DNA of 64,000 bases from NCBI GenBank assembly GCA_022559985.1, contig JAFJTR010000058.1, forward strand, positions 140,454 to 204,453, in the 5' to 3' direction. The stretch comes from Parastagonospora avenae f. sp. tritici 18332-5. Its lineage: Eukaryota; Ascomycota; Dothideomycetes; Pleosporales; Phaeosphaeriaceae. Shown here piece by piece: positions 1 through 9,654 of the stretch (its first letter is position 1; each line of letters starts with the position of its first letter). Made by a program: the position numbers and the translations under genes. The notes under the pieces were generated by a model. It had not been told where the DNA came from, did not search any database, and worked only from the letters and a program-made list of their open reading frames with translations.

Positions 1-1388
1 TGTGCGGTACTCTTCTCCTGACAGCACAGTTCTCTTGCGCAGTGGCTGACCTATATGGAGTCGTGGCGAGGCCTTAGAGTGCCTCTTCCCGCATTCAGCA
101 CGGAGTGGCAGCGTCACAGATTTTCCGCGGATGCAGCGAGTCCTGTATGTACTACCACCTGACCCGCCAAAGAGGTCTGTCGTTATTAAATCTACATCGA
201 AACCTATAGTTCGGGCCTTCCACACGTGAGAGGTGGAGTTATCCCGACTTCATCGCATGAGTGTAGTGCTTGTGGCTTCAACTCGAGTGTGCCTCTGGCT
301 CACTGGTGTAACTGAGATTAATGATGAAAGTCTCAAATAGCTATATACGGCAGATCGGATCACAAACCATCCGAGCTTCGGTCGGAATGATTACCACTTA
401 CCTAAAACTCGCCCGCTGATCGCGCGCGCTTCTCGTGTGGGAGCCATCGGCGGTACTTCAGCGCGTGGCGACCTTGTAAAACAGAAAAACGATAACGGGC
501 TAGAAGCGGGACGAGGCGCAGAATAGAGAAAGGCAGAGTGCCACAAGGGACATGTGCCGGTAATTGGTGGAGGGTTGTCAAAACTGATTGCAGGAGGATC
601 TGGCACTTAAGAAGTGACGTTTTGGGACAGTGGAAGACGACGCAATATAATATATTACCGTCGTTAGCTGGTCGAGACGTTTCTATCCGTGAAACGTGCT
701 CGAGTAGTGCGATCACCCCTTATCTGAGGCGAACTTACGGTTGCACGGCACGAGAATTGGACCGAGGGACACTTGCGAGCGTGGCAATTGGCGTGGGGTG
801 GGGTGCTAGAAATTCCAGAAGGATGCGTTGTGCAGGTGTTGTGTCTGGAGGCTCCTTGGAGCGCGGAAGTTTGGGACATGTTCCTGCCGCCAGAGCACCT
901 GCCATTCCCGAAACAGGGAGCTACGCGAGTGTGGGGAAGCCCGGTCGGGATAAGCCGCACTTGGCCATCGGCAAATGAGCCCTGTACCCCGTCCTGATCA
1001 ATTTATATCAATCAACAACCCTTGTCACCATTGTTTCTGCATATTAACGTCTAGCCTTAAATCTCATCCATAGTATTATTGCTCCGTGCGGTGACCAATC
1101 GTGAACATGATTATGATCATCAGGTCCTTCGGTTCGCCCACACCCTGCTTAGCTGCATTTGGTTTACCTGGTTGGAGGCGCTCTTCTGCCGTCGCCTGCA
1201 AGATTGAAGAACTTCATGTGATCCCTGGCTAATTGAGCTTGGCCCCAGACACCGACCAGTTTCCGAGTAAGTGTAGGGCAATCTGACGGCGTATATAACC
1301 TGCCCGTCGCCGCGAACATGGATACACAGCCCCAGGTTGTGCGTGTCGCTGGTCGGTCTACTTACCTTGTGCACGACTTATCTTCAAG
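1..1388. other. Intergenic region upstream of the cellobiose dehydrogenase gene
   Basis: No open frame here has convincing protein character. The longest frames overlap one another on both strands and are rich in Arg, Ser and Cys, as expected of chance. The last 100 bases read as the promoter and leader of the gene that starts at 1389. Confidence 0.6.
1292..1298 (+). promoter_or_regulatory. TATA-like box of the cellobiose dehydrogenase gene
   Basis: The sequence tatataa lies about 90 bases before the ATG at 1389, a usual distance for a fungal TATA element. This is a sequence match only. Confidence 0.4.
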
Positions 1389-4289
1389 ATGAAAGGCTCC
1401 ACCGTCATGAAGGCAGCCTCGCTGCTGTCCCCTCTCTGTAAGTCACTACACCTGCTCGATGACCAGGGGCGGCATAACTAACCACTGTAGTTGCTTCTAC
1501 TGCCTTTGCTCAGGACAAATACACAGATTCCAAGACAGGCATTGAATTCTGGTATGTGACCATGTCACGGTAGTGTTGCCTACTAGTGGATCCGTACTGA
1601 AATTTACAGGCGTCAAGTTGTTGGTACCGAACAGACTGCTGGAGGCTTTGAGTGGGGTTATGCCCTACCTGGTGCAGCTACTGCCACGAACGATGAGTAC
1701 ATTGGTTACATCGTGAGTATCACTCTATCACAGCTGCGCGTACAATGTGCTGATGGTTCGCGCAGAAAGGATCGCTTGAGTCTGGCAAACAGGGATGGTC
1801 TGGTGTCAGCCATGCAGGGGGCATGCCCAATTCGCTGCTTCTAGTCGCTTGGCCCGAGAATGATGCCGTGAAGACCAAGTTTGTCTACGCAGGGTAAGTC
1901 GAGAACAGCACGTGTCCGAGGTGACTCGCTCACACTTATCAGTGGTTATGTTGCCCCAGAAGACTACACTGGCAACGCGACGATTACGCAAATTTCCCAT
2001 ACCGTCACCGACACCAGCTTCGAGCTCATCTATCGATGCCAGTGGTGCTGGGTATGGAACCAGAAAGGTGCTGATGGCTCTCAGCTTCCGACTTCAGAGG
2101 TGCAGGTTATCGGCTGGGCTCAGCACAGCAAGGTTTTCGATGGCACATGGGTCTTCCACGACAAAGGTCAGTCTCAATTCGGTGCTCCCGTCGCAGATGC
2201 GCGAAATGCCAAATACGACACCTGGGCCAATCTCGCCACTCCTCCGACTACCACTTCTGCGCCGTCAAGCTCAACCACACCTACACCCACTGCGCCAATT
2301 TCCTGCGTAGGCTCTCCAGCCCCTACTGAGTCTTACGACTATATCGTCATCGGTGGCGGTGCTGGTGGTATCCCAGTTGCCGACAAGCTCTCGGAGTCGG
2401 GCAAGAGCGTCCTCTTGATCGAGAAAGGTCCTCCATCATTGGCCCGCTTCGGTGGGAAAATGGGCCCAGATTGGGTCACGAGCAACAATCTGACCCGGTT
2501 CGATGTCCCAGGTCTTTGCAACCAGATCTGGGTTGACTCAGCTGGTGTAGCCTGCACCGATATTGATCAAATGGCCGGATGTGTCCTCGGTGGAGGTGCT
2601 GCCGTCAATGCTGCATTGTGGTGGAAGCCCGTAGACATCGACTGGGACTACAACTTCCCGTCTGGATGGAAGTCATCCGATGTGAAGGGTGCCGTCGACC
2701 GAGTTTTCAAACGAATTCCTGGCACCGACACCCCCTCCATGGACGGAAAGCGCTACAAGCAGGAAGGCTTCGATGTTCTTTCTGGAGCACTTGGCGCCGA
2801 TGGCTGGAAATCCGTTGTTGCAAACGATGCACCCAACTCGAAGAACCGCGTGTACTCGCACTCTCCATTCATGTACGAGAATGGACAGAGGCAGGGACCT
2901 CTGGGCGCCTACCTCCCCACTGCTCTCGCAAGGAAGAACTTCAAGCTCTTGACAAACACTATGGCGCGCCGTGTTGTCCGCACTGGAGGAAAGGCTACCG
3001 GTGTTGAGCTCGAAAGTGGTTACTGTGGCACTGTCAGCCTCAATCCCGGAGGCCGTGTGGTTCTATCCGCCGGTGCTTTTGGCTCTTCCAAGCTTCTGTT
3101 CAGGAGCGGTATCGGTCCCAAGGATCAGCTTAGTGTTGTCAAGAACAGCGCCCTCGACGGCTCGACCATGATCAAGGAGGCTGACTGGATCAACCTGCCT
3201 GTCGGTCAGAACTTGGACGATCACACTAACACTGATCTTGTCATCAGACACCCTAACGTCTCTTTCTACGATTTCTACGCGGCCTGGAAAGCGCCCATTG
3301 AGTCTGATAAGACCGCGTACCTCAGCAAGCGTTCTGGTATCCTTGCTCAGTCTGCTCCGAACATTGGTCCCCTTGCCTGGGAAGTGGTTAAGGGTTCCGA
3401 CGGTATCGATCGTCAGCTCCAGTGGACTGCCCGCGTCGAAGGACCCGGTGCCAATGACACAACTTCCATGACTATTAGCCAATATCTTGGTAGAGGAAGT
3501 ACATCGCGAGGTGCCCTATCCATCAATGGAGCGCTTGGCATGGTCGTGAGCAAAGCACCATATCTCCAAAACGAAGCCGACACCAGCGCTGTCATTGCTG
3601 GTATTAAGAGCATGATGGCTTCCATTAAGAAGAACCCTCTCGTCGAATTCCAGGTTCCCTCTGCCAACCAGACTGTCGAGCAGTATGTTGCCAGTCTCCC
3701 GAAGACCGCAGCGGCCCGCCGTGCCAACCACTGGATTGGCACAGCGAAGATTGGAACGGACAGTGGGCTTACCGGTGGGACCGCCGTCGTCGATCTGAAC
3801 ACCCAGGTCTACGGCACGGATAACATCCACGTTGTCGATGCTTCAATTTTCCCTGGGTAAGCTCTCAAGTTTGCTCCGAAATCTGCAACCACTGACACGA
3901 TACAGTCATATCACTACCAACCCGACATCATACATTGTCACTATTGCGGAGCATGCAGCGGCCAAAATCCTTGCGCTCGCTGGTTCAGGTGGTAAGCCTA
4001 CGTCGTCAGCAGGTCCAATTCAGTCTTCAGCTAAGCCAACGTCGGCAAAGCCGTCTAATACTCCAGCCCCATCAAAGGCCGTGACGTCGGCTAAGCCAGC
4101 CACACCAACCTCGAAGCCAGCTGAAGCAGTAAGTGCATACCCTAATTTGACCGCGAGAGAACGATCATTCTAACAAGGATGTAGTGGAACCAGTGTGGAG
4201 GTACCGGATACACTGGACCTACAACATGTGTGACCGGATACAAGTGCGTGGTCAACAACTCGTACTATTCACAATGCGTTCCCAACTGA
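1389..4289 (+). CDS. cdh: Cellobiose dehydrogenase (cytochrome + GMC flavin + CBM1), secreted
   Basis: Seven exons: 1389-1437, 1491-1551, 1610-1712, 1766-1893, 1943-3856, 3906-4128, 4185-4289; 860 residues. Residues 1-22 (MKGSTVMKAASLLSPLF..FAQ) are a signal peptide. The b-type cytochrome domain follows (about 23-205), with a Met in HAGGMPNSLLLVAWP and a His in GWAQHSKVFDG as likely haem ligands. A Ser/Thr/Pro linker leads to a GMC flavin domain from about residue 245, starting with the FAD motif YDYIVIGGGAGG. The catalytic-type His (RRANHWIGTAKIG) and Asn (HITTNPTSYI) lie near its end. A Lys/Pro/Ser linker precedes a C-terminal CBM1 (WNQCGGTGYTGPTTC) that is encoded alone on the last exon. 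In this family the enzyme oxidises cellobiose and passes electrons to lytic polysaccharide monooxygenases outside the cell. All phases agree across the six introns, so the model is firm; initiation at M1 or M7 is open. Confidence 0.95.
4129..4184 (+). other. Last intron of the cellobiose dehydrogenase gene, before the CBM1 exon
   Basis: A 56-base gtaagt...gtag intron. If retained, the frame reads 14 more residues to a TAA at 4171-4173, giving an 840-residue enzyme without CBM1. Confidence 0.75.
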
Positions 4290-4451
4290 GAGCACGATGT
4301 GCGAGCATCTGGTGCTCCTCAGAGTCACAACGATTTTCTTCTGTAAATACTTTTAGACTCATTTGAGATGAACATGTCTTCACTTTTTGCCCCAGATATC
4401 ATGCAATGACTTTTCAGAGCTTCACTATGCCTAATCGAAGCTAGTGTACAC

Positions 4452-5330
4452 GTGATGCCGGGGGAGCGGGCGGAGCTCACGCTACTGCGGTTCCACTTCA
4501 TCCCATCGCCCATCAACCCGTGCTTAGCACAACCAATTAATAGCTTTTCCATCGAGCCTCTATCGGAGGTTGCTATTGTATTTATGCTGCTCTCCAAATG
4601 TCTCTCTGTCTCGCTCAATGACGCGGCCAACACGCAATATAATGTAACGGAGCTGCTATTACAGCGATATCTAGACAGCCCTAAAGATGACTGGGACAGA
4701 CTTTACAAATGCTGGGGCTATCTCGATTGTGGCGACTGCCATCGCAGTGATGGCTTCTGTGGATGGTGCCCCATGGTGTGTTTCATTTCCTTTCTCCCGC
4801 AACATTGTTCTGATTGCCTGACTTCCCAGTCGTCTACATGTCTGCCGCTACCTGATGATGGCCTTTCGCGCGCATTCCCACTACTCTCCCCAATCCGCTA
4901 TAAGGGCATCTGCGCTTTTGGTTCTGAGCGCTTCGAGCTTCGTACCGCAGGTCTGGGCTGCCAAGTTTCCACCATTACCTTTCTGACGTCGGTCGTCACT
5001 ATTCTCAGTACTTTACTTGGCGTCCTAATACTTCGATTACTTTTCAAGTGTGCCAAATGGATTATCGTGGGTCTCCATCCGCGGAGAGTGGGTTATGTAG
5101 TATATCCCAATGATGAAGAGCCCTGGAAAGGCGACATATGGGTACGGAGAAGCGAGGGTTGTGGGAATTGGTGGAGGCGTATGCGGGGCGATCAGAAAGA
5201 GTTTGAAATCGAGGAAGTGGCCGACGGCTCGTTGCAAGAGACCAGGCGAATGTCATCAAGAGGCAGAAGCAACAAACGCGGTGGGGGGATGCGAAGCGCA
5301 GAGCGAAGACCACTTTTAGGGAGTCACTAA
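4452..5330 (+). CDS. PSI-like Cys-rich, single-span membrane protein of unknown function
   Basis: Two exons, 4452-4775 and 4830-5330, about 274 residues. A Cys-rich block (KCWGYLDCGDCHRSDGFCGWC, continued by SSTCLP across the intron) resembles the PSI/plexin-type disulfide module of a conserved fungal family. A hydrophobic helix follows (FLTSVVTILSTLLGVLILRL, about 156-180), then a basic cytoplasmic tail. The tail ends in ERRPLLGSH, which fits the acidic dileucine sorting pattern [DE]xxxL[LI] seen on vacuolar and endosomal proteins. The 54-base intron is a multiple of three and contains no stop, so an unspliced form would add 18 residues inside the Cys-rich module. The N-terminus is uncertain: no clean signal peptide follows the ATG at 4452, and the in-frame ATG near 4584 is an alternative. 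The family is a fold-level call; the function is unknown. Confidence 0.75.
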   Translation: MMPGERAELTLLRFHFIPSPINPCLAQPINSFSIEPLSEVAIVFMLLSKCLSVSLNDAANTQYNVTELLLQRYLDSPKDDWDRLYKCWGYLDCGDCHRSDGFCGWCPMVCFISFLPQHCSDCLTSQSSTCLPLPDDGLSRAFPLLSPIRYKGICAFGSERFELRTAGLGCQVSTITFLTSVVTILSTLLGVLILRLLFKCAKWIIVGLHPRRVGYVVYPNDEEPWKGDIWVRRSEGCGNWWRRMRGDQKEFEIEEVADGSLQETRRMSSRGRSNKRGGGMRSAERRPLLGSH

Positions 5331-5671
5331 GAGACGAAATTCTGAGCGCAATCAGTACCCGACTCTATGCGGTGCTACCGCACACGACCAGCCTTGAACT
5401 CACCTCTCATCAACACCTTTACTGAGGACTTCATCGCCTGTGGCGTCATAAAAGGACAAGTAGAGTCCAAGATAAGAGACAATTACCTCATCGCGCCTTT
5501 ACCAGCTCGCTGCCCTGCCCGTAGATTCTTTCCCTCACCTCTATTAGCAAGGTTAGTGCCCCTGTAGCACATATAAACTCCACGCTGCCCACTTCTACTC
5601 TTCTCTTCTTGCTCCACTACGCTCCTCGCATCCTCGTAGTCATTTGCTACAGCGCGAGGTCGCTCGCAGCT
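5331..5671 (+). promoter_or_regulatory. Intergenic spacer with a TATA-like element
   Basis: The sequence atataaa near 5571-5577 is followed by a C/T-rich stretch and an ATG at 5672. This fits a core promoter for the downstream, now broken, gene. Confidence 0.35.
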
Positions 5672-7985
5672 ATGCCGCGCCCTAGCCCACAGACCGGTGA
5701 TGTAGCGGATTTGCATTTCGAGGCCACCGCGCGTCATAATAAGAGTCGCATTCCCAGTTCACGATTGAACAACAACTACGGCACCGATAGCTCAGATGTA
5801 GCTTACACCCCGCCAAGCTCTGAGGAACATACGGCTTTGCCTCATCGCAAGATTGGACATACTATGCCTTCTACACATCCCCGCCTTGAGAACAATGACG
5901 ATGGCGCTCGCGAGCGTGTGGCTCGACACATCACTGTCCACAAGCTCGCGAAGAACAATCCAGACACAGCCTTCGACGGGCATTCGACATCATCGTCTGA
6001 GGTCAATGGTCGTTATGGCCAGTCCCAGGAACGGTCAGCACAGCGTGAATGTGATTTCGAGATTTATTCCTCACGCAAAAGCTCCATGGTAAGCATTTCC
6101 CGCCCACACAAGCTTGATCGCATTGCTAACAGAATCAAGCTCAGAGACCAGTCCTACAGATGTGAGAGCAAAGCCCGTGGATTTCAGGGTCATATGCCAT
6201 CATGGAACTCTACCGCCTTGGAGAAACCCCGGGTGGCAACTTCATGAGAGCCGCGTCCGGCGAAGGAGTTCTTAGATCACCCGCAGATCTATCTGGAACA
6301 GCTACGCTACCTCCACACTCGAGCAGCCCTGTGCGCGATCACACGCATCTCTTTCCTATTCAAGGAAGCCGCGCGGGCTTGACCGAATTTCTCAAACAGG
6401 AGCCTGCAAAGGCCAAGAAAGAGCTAGGGCGTACCAAGATTGTGGACAAAGGCCGACATGCAGGCCTTCAGCTCTCCCCACGCCGAAAGGAGAAAGAGAG
6501 TCATTAGGAACGTTCTTACCCGTATTTCACACCAATCTTTCCTCCGACGCTTATGACGCTTGAGCAAGTGCGCGCATAGAAGAAGAGCCAGCAATACGCC
6601 GACCCTGTTACGCATTCGCTCCAGCACAAGCAACCTATCCATACTCTTAGTGACAACATCATCTGGGATCTGGAGCCTGAGTGCTATGGACTGGGGTCTC
6701 CAGCGGCCGAGCCCTGTGGTAGTGGGGAGTGCGGTGGGTGTGATGAGTGTGGCTTTACCGCAGTCGCACATGCTCAGCGATCAGTCTACTCAAGCTCAGC
6801 ATGGACCACACATCCATCTTTCGAGCACGCGGTTCGCCACTTGCCAGTCTGCCGGCCTTACAGGCCTGAGTCGGAGGATATTGAGGCAGAGTGGCCTTCA
6901 CCGGTTCAAGCTCAGGACAGTACCTTGCATCCTTCTCAATCTTTTAAGTCCAGTGTATACCAGCCGAACACCAACGGTACGAATGCAAGGTCGCAAAACT
7001 TGTGAAGATCACCCGTGGCCAGTTCTCGATGTCGGAAGCTACCGAAGTCCTGAAAATGTGCCATGGACATTTCAGAATGGCAGAAGCTATGTACCACGCC
7101 TCTGGCGTTGAGTTCATGCGAAATATGTTAGGAGCCTGGTAATCCGAGACTTTCCTTGCGACGGCCACTCAGGACACCGAAAATCTGGCAGATTTGCTTG
7201 GCGATGCAGCCTTTGCAGCTGATGGCAGTCTTGCGAGTAATTGCTGTGGATGCCGGAACGGTTGTGATACTTGCTACCCTATCGGCGTCGAGAAACTGAG
7301 TCTTGATGACGACTACAACAGCGACTATGTCCAATACTTGGATGCGGCCTGTGGAAAAGGCTGGGGAGGCTCATCGGTACTCAAAGTCGACGAGGATTGT
7401 GGCGACTCGGCAGGCAACTGGGGAGGCCATCCGGACATTGTACCCTTGACTCTGGAGCCGCCAATGTGGGCCTTCTCTAGAGAGCAGACCTCAGCTGGAT
7501 GCGGATGGTCTGGAACAGGAGGAATTCCCAAGGAGGACCAGCGTGAATGCGCCAGCACTCCTACCACCCGCGCTACCTCTGCAAAAGGCTACACTGTCAC
7601 CTACTGGGCTACCATCGAGTCTGACGATCAGACTGTCCACATTCCTATCGACAACAACAATGTCTCGGGACCGGAGAAGGCCATTCTTGAAGGACCCGCA
7701 AAAATTGTCTGGAAATGGATCCAGGAGAAGGGCTTGGGTGACAAGGTCGGACTACAAGATTCTTTCGATTTGGCTAAGGACATCCAGATTGGTGAAGAGG
7801 ATACAACCGCTCCTGCGACCGGCCAGAAGGACGCTCGTGATGATTGCCCTTCGCGTCAAGAACCAGAATGCTGGGCAACTCCGTGTCCCTCTGATCCGGG
7901 CGATTGGTGTGACAACTGCGGCGAACTATCAGGATATTGCCGATACCATGCCCCTAGCCATTCCCAATACGGCTGGGGATGTTAG
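5672..7985 (+). pseudogene. Decayed long gene: disordered N-terminus, helical middle, Cys-rich C-terminus
   Basis: Three reading frames carry consecutive protein-like segments of what looks like one gene. Frame 2 holds MPRPSPQTGDVADLHFEATA from 5672, with a possible gtaag...acag intron at 6089-6132. It continues past an in-frame TGA (6245) to EFLDHPQIYLEQLRYLHTRA and KEAAR. After a shift near 6375, frame 1 gives LTEFLKQEPAKAKKELGRTK and runs through TAG at 6505 and TAG at 6577 to KKSQQYADPVTHSLQHKQPI, then a Cys-rich patch (CGSGECGGCDEC). After a one-base shift near 6989, frame 0 gives VAKLVKITRGQFSMSEATEV, a TAA at 7140, then SETFLATATQDTENLADLLG to the end. Three of the four stops could come from CAG or CAA by CpA-to-TpA change, the fourth from CGA. 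I do not recognise the family. Uncorrected sequencing indels or two or three small adjacent genes remain possible. Confidence 0.55.
7143..7985 (+). CDS. Open Cys-rich 3' part of the decayed gene, possibly a separate gene
   Basis: About 280 codons without a stop, starting just after the TAA at 7140 and ending in TAG at 7983. The segment has many paired Cys (NCCGCRNGCDTCYP, DEDCGDSAGNWGG) and a charged stretch (PAKIVWKWIQEKGLGDKVGL). The tail is again Cys-rich (WCDNCGELSGYC). No signal peptide or ATG at a natural start is visible, which favours a fragment of the upstream gene. Function and family are unknown. Confidence 0.45.
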   Translation, partial: SETFLATATQDTENLADLLGDAAFAADGSLASNCCGCRNGCDTCYPIGVEKLSLDDDYNSDYVQYLDAACGKGWGGSSVLKVDEDCGDSAGNWGGHPDIVPLTLEPPMWAFSREQTSAGCGWSGTGGIPKEDQRECASTPTTRATSAKGYTVTYWATIESDDQTVHIPIDNNNVSGPEKAILEGPAKIVWKWIQEKGLGDKVGLQDSFDLAKDIQIGEEDTTAPATGQKDARDDCPSRQEPECWATPCPSDPGDWCDNCGELSGYCRYHAPSHSQYGWGC

Positions 7986-8335
7986 GGAGCTCTAGGCGCT
8001 GAGGGCTTAGGGAAGGTAGATGGTTACCGACACATGCAAAAGAGGATGATTCAGCACGATGCGGCTTCACTGCCATATCCACTAAGATACAAGAATAACA
8101 TAACTACTAGTACGATGAGAGGTCTGCAAAATCCTTTAAGAATATAGTTCATCAGAAGAGTTCAGGAGTACTAGGTATCATGCCTCCGAAGGAAGACAAG
8201 GATTCATGAGAAGAAAAGCGATACAGCTAGGAAATGTAGTCCAAATTTAGCTCTATGGATTGGCACATATGGAATGTGTACAACAAAAAATTCTTGAGTT
8301 GAGATCGTCGTTGCATCATTGCGTTTCGTGCATGT
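7986..8335. other. Tail-to-tail spacer
   Basis: A 350-base gap between the 3' ends of the decayed plus-strand gene and the minus-strand secreted protein gene. Nothing else was seen in it. Confidence 0.5.
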
Positions 8336-9412
8336 TTACTGCGTCGCAAAATCCTCCTGATGTGCCAGCGTTGTTCTTTGCCACTTCTTTCCCCGACTTC
8401 TCAAGATCTGACGGGTCCTATTTCCTCCATCAATCGGTACATATGTTCCATTTAAACCGCATCCTGGATGCCCTTCGCAAGTGCTAACGGTATGTATATA
8501 TCTCAATTTCCCCTTTTCTACTCTGAATAGATGGCTATCAGGGGTAGGTTCCTTGCTTGCGCGATCCAAACCAGGAAACCCGACAAATATGTTGACTGCA
8601 CCGTACTCAACGTCGACGACGTAACGTCGATTCACCACGTTGATGGTCGAAGGCAGCCCGAGGGAACACGTTGAGCTGTTCGTTCTTGATGCATCGGTAT
8701 ATGAGCCGCCCTCTAATCGAGCACAAGGCGTACCTGCATATTACTGTCAGAATCCCGGGTTATATATCAAAAATAGCACTTGCCAAAGGGTACAGTGATA
8801 TTTGCGTTGCCGAAGCGATCAAAATACGCATCCCCAGCTGCTTGGATGGCTTCTCTAGTATCCCTCTCCGCGAGTGGTATGCTATCCCACTTCTCGAAAG
8901 AGTTCCAGTACGCCGTTCCCGTGGCATTGAACAGCCAGTCTCCAGCGTCACTAACGAGGGTTTCGATCTTCTTGATGTACAAACCATCGCCTTCTATCCG
9001 TACACCAAGAATGTACCTTTCACATCAGTGTTTTTCTCGTGGTTTCGCCTGGCGGGAAGACGTACGGATGGGATATATCAATGACGGTGATTTCCGTGAA
9101 TGCTGTACAAAGCACTTCGTCCAAAACACTTCGGTATTGTGTAATGTTGAGCGACTTGCTGAGTATACCGCCAGTAATGTTTGCAGGCTTGAACTGCTCG
9201 GTGTACGTCAGGTGAGGGAAGAGTGTCTCTGTTAGTAAAGCAGGGTTGCCGGCTGTTTGCGCCGACAAATAAAGCGCGGTCCAATCATTGAGAACTAAGA
9301 TGGGCGTTAGATTAAGTAGAGGACATGGCAGAGGCTAAGACCCACAGGTACGATCGCATACGGCGAATGCTGTGCGCGCAAGTGTTGTAGCGATTACAGA
9401 TTTAATAAGCAT
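8336..9412 (-). CDS. Secreted DUF8021-like protein
   Basis: Four exons on the minus strand: 9352-9412, 9066-9294, 8784-9016, 8336-8733; 306 residues. It opens with a signal peptide (MLIKSVIATTLARTAFA). Blocks typical of a conserved fungal secreted family that I recall as DUF8021 follow: IETLVSDAGDWLFNATGTAY, GDAYFDRFGNANITVPFGTP, RRYVVDVEYGAVNIFVGFPG and DSHLFRVEKGKLRYIHTVST. Several N-glycosylation sequons occur. The intron at 8734-8783 starts with GC (gcaagt) and ends cag; the phases require it, and it joins TTT G to GT ACG. The role is unknown. It is followed upstream by a transporter on the same strand, but nothing shows that they are co-regulated. The family name comes from memory; the gene model is well supported. 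Confidence 0.85.
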
Positions 9413-9654
9413 CGTGGTGCTGATGAAGAAAGGTGGGCATTGCAAACTCAAAATGCTACCTCCACACTCCTTATACGGCAAATTTCTACTCTTCTTGGCT
9501 GCAGTGCTCCAGTCCACTGACAGTCACTTGCTAGTTTTGTGGTGGTACGCGAGAGCAAAGCGGGGATGTGGGTCCTGCAGTCTGTATATATTCATTTGAA
9601 GCCTCTCGGCAGATCAACCCCCTTGATGCACCCCACATGCTTACTCTATAATCC
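9413..9654 (-). promoter_or_regulatory. Promoter region of the secreted protein gene
   Basis: A TATA-like tatatatt on the plus strand near 9583-9590 reads aatatata on the minus strand, about 170 bases before the ATG at 9412. This is weak evidence for a core promoter. Confidence 0.3.

Noticed and set aside
6089..6579. Introns as the explanation for all stops in the 5.7-8.0 kb gene
   Set aside because: A gtaag...acag intron at 6089-6132 is plausible, but the sequence around 6245, 6505 and 6577 is protein-like on both sides without usable splice sites, and the shifts near 6375 and 6989 remain.
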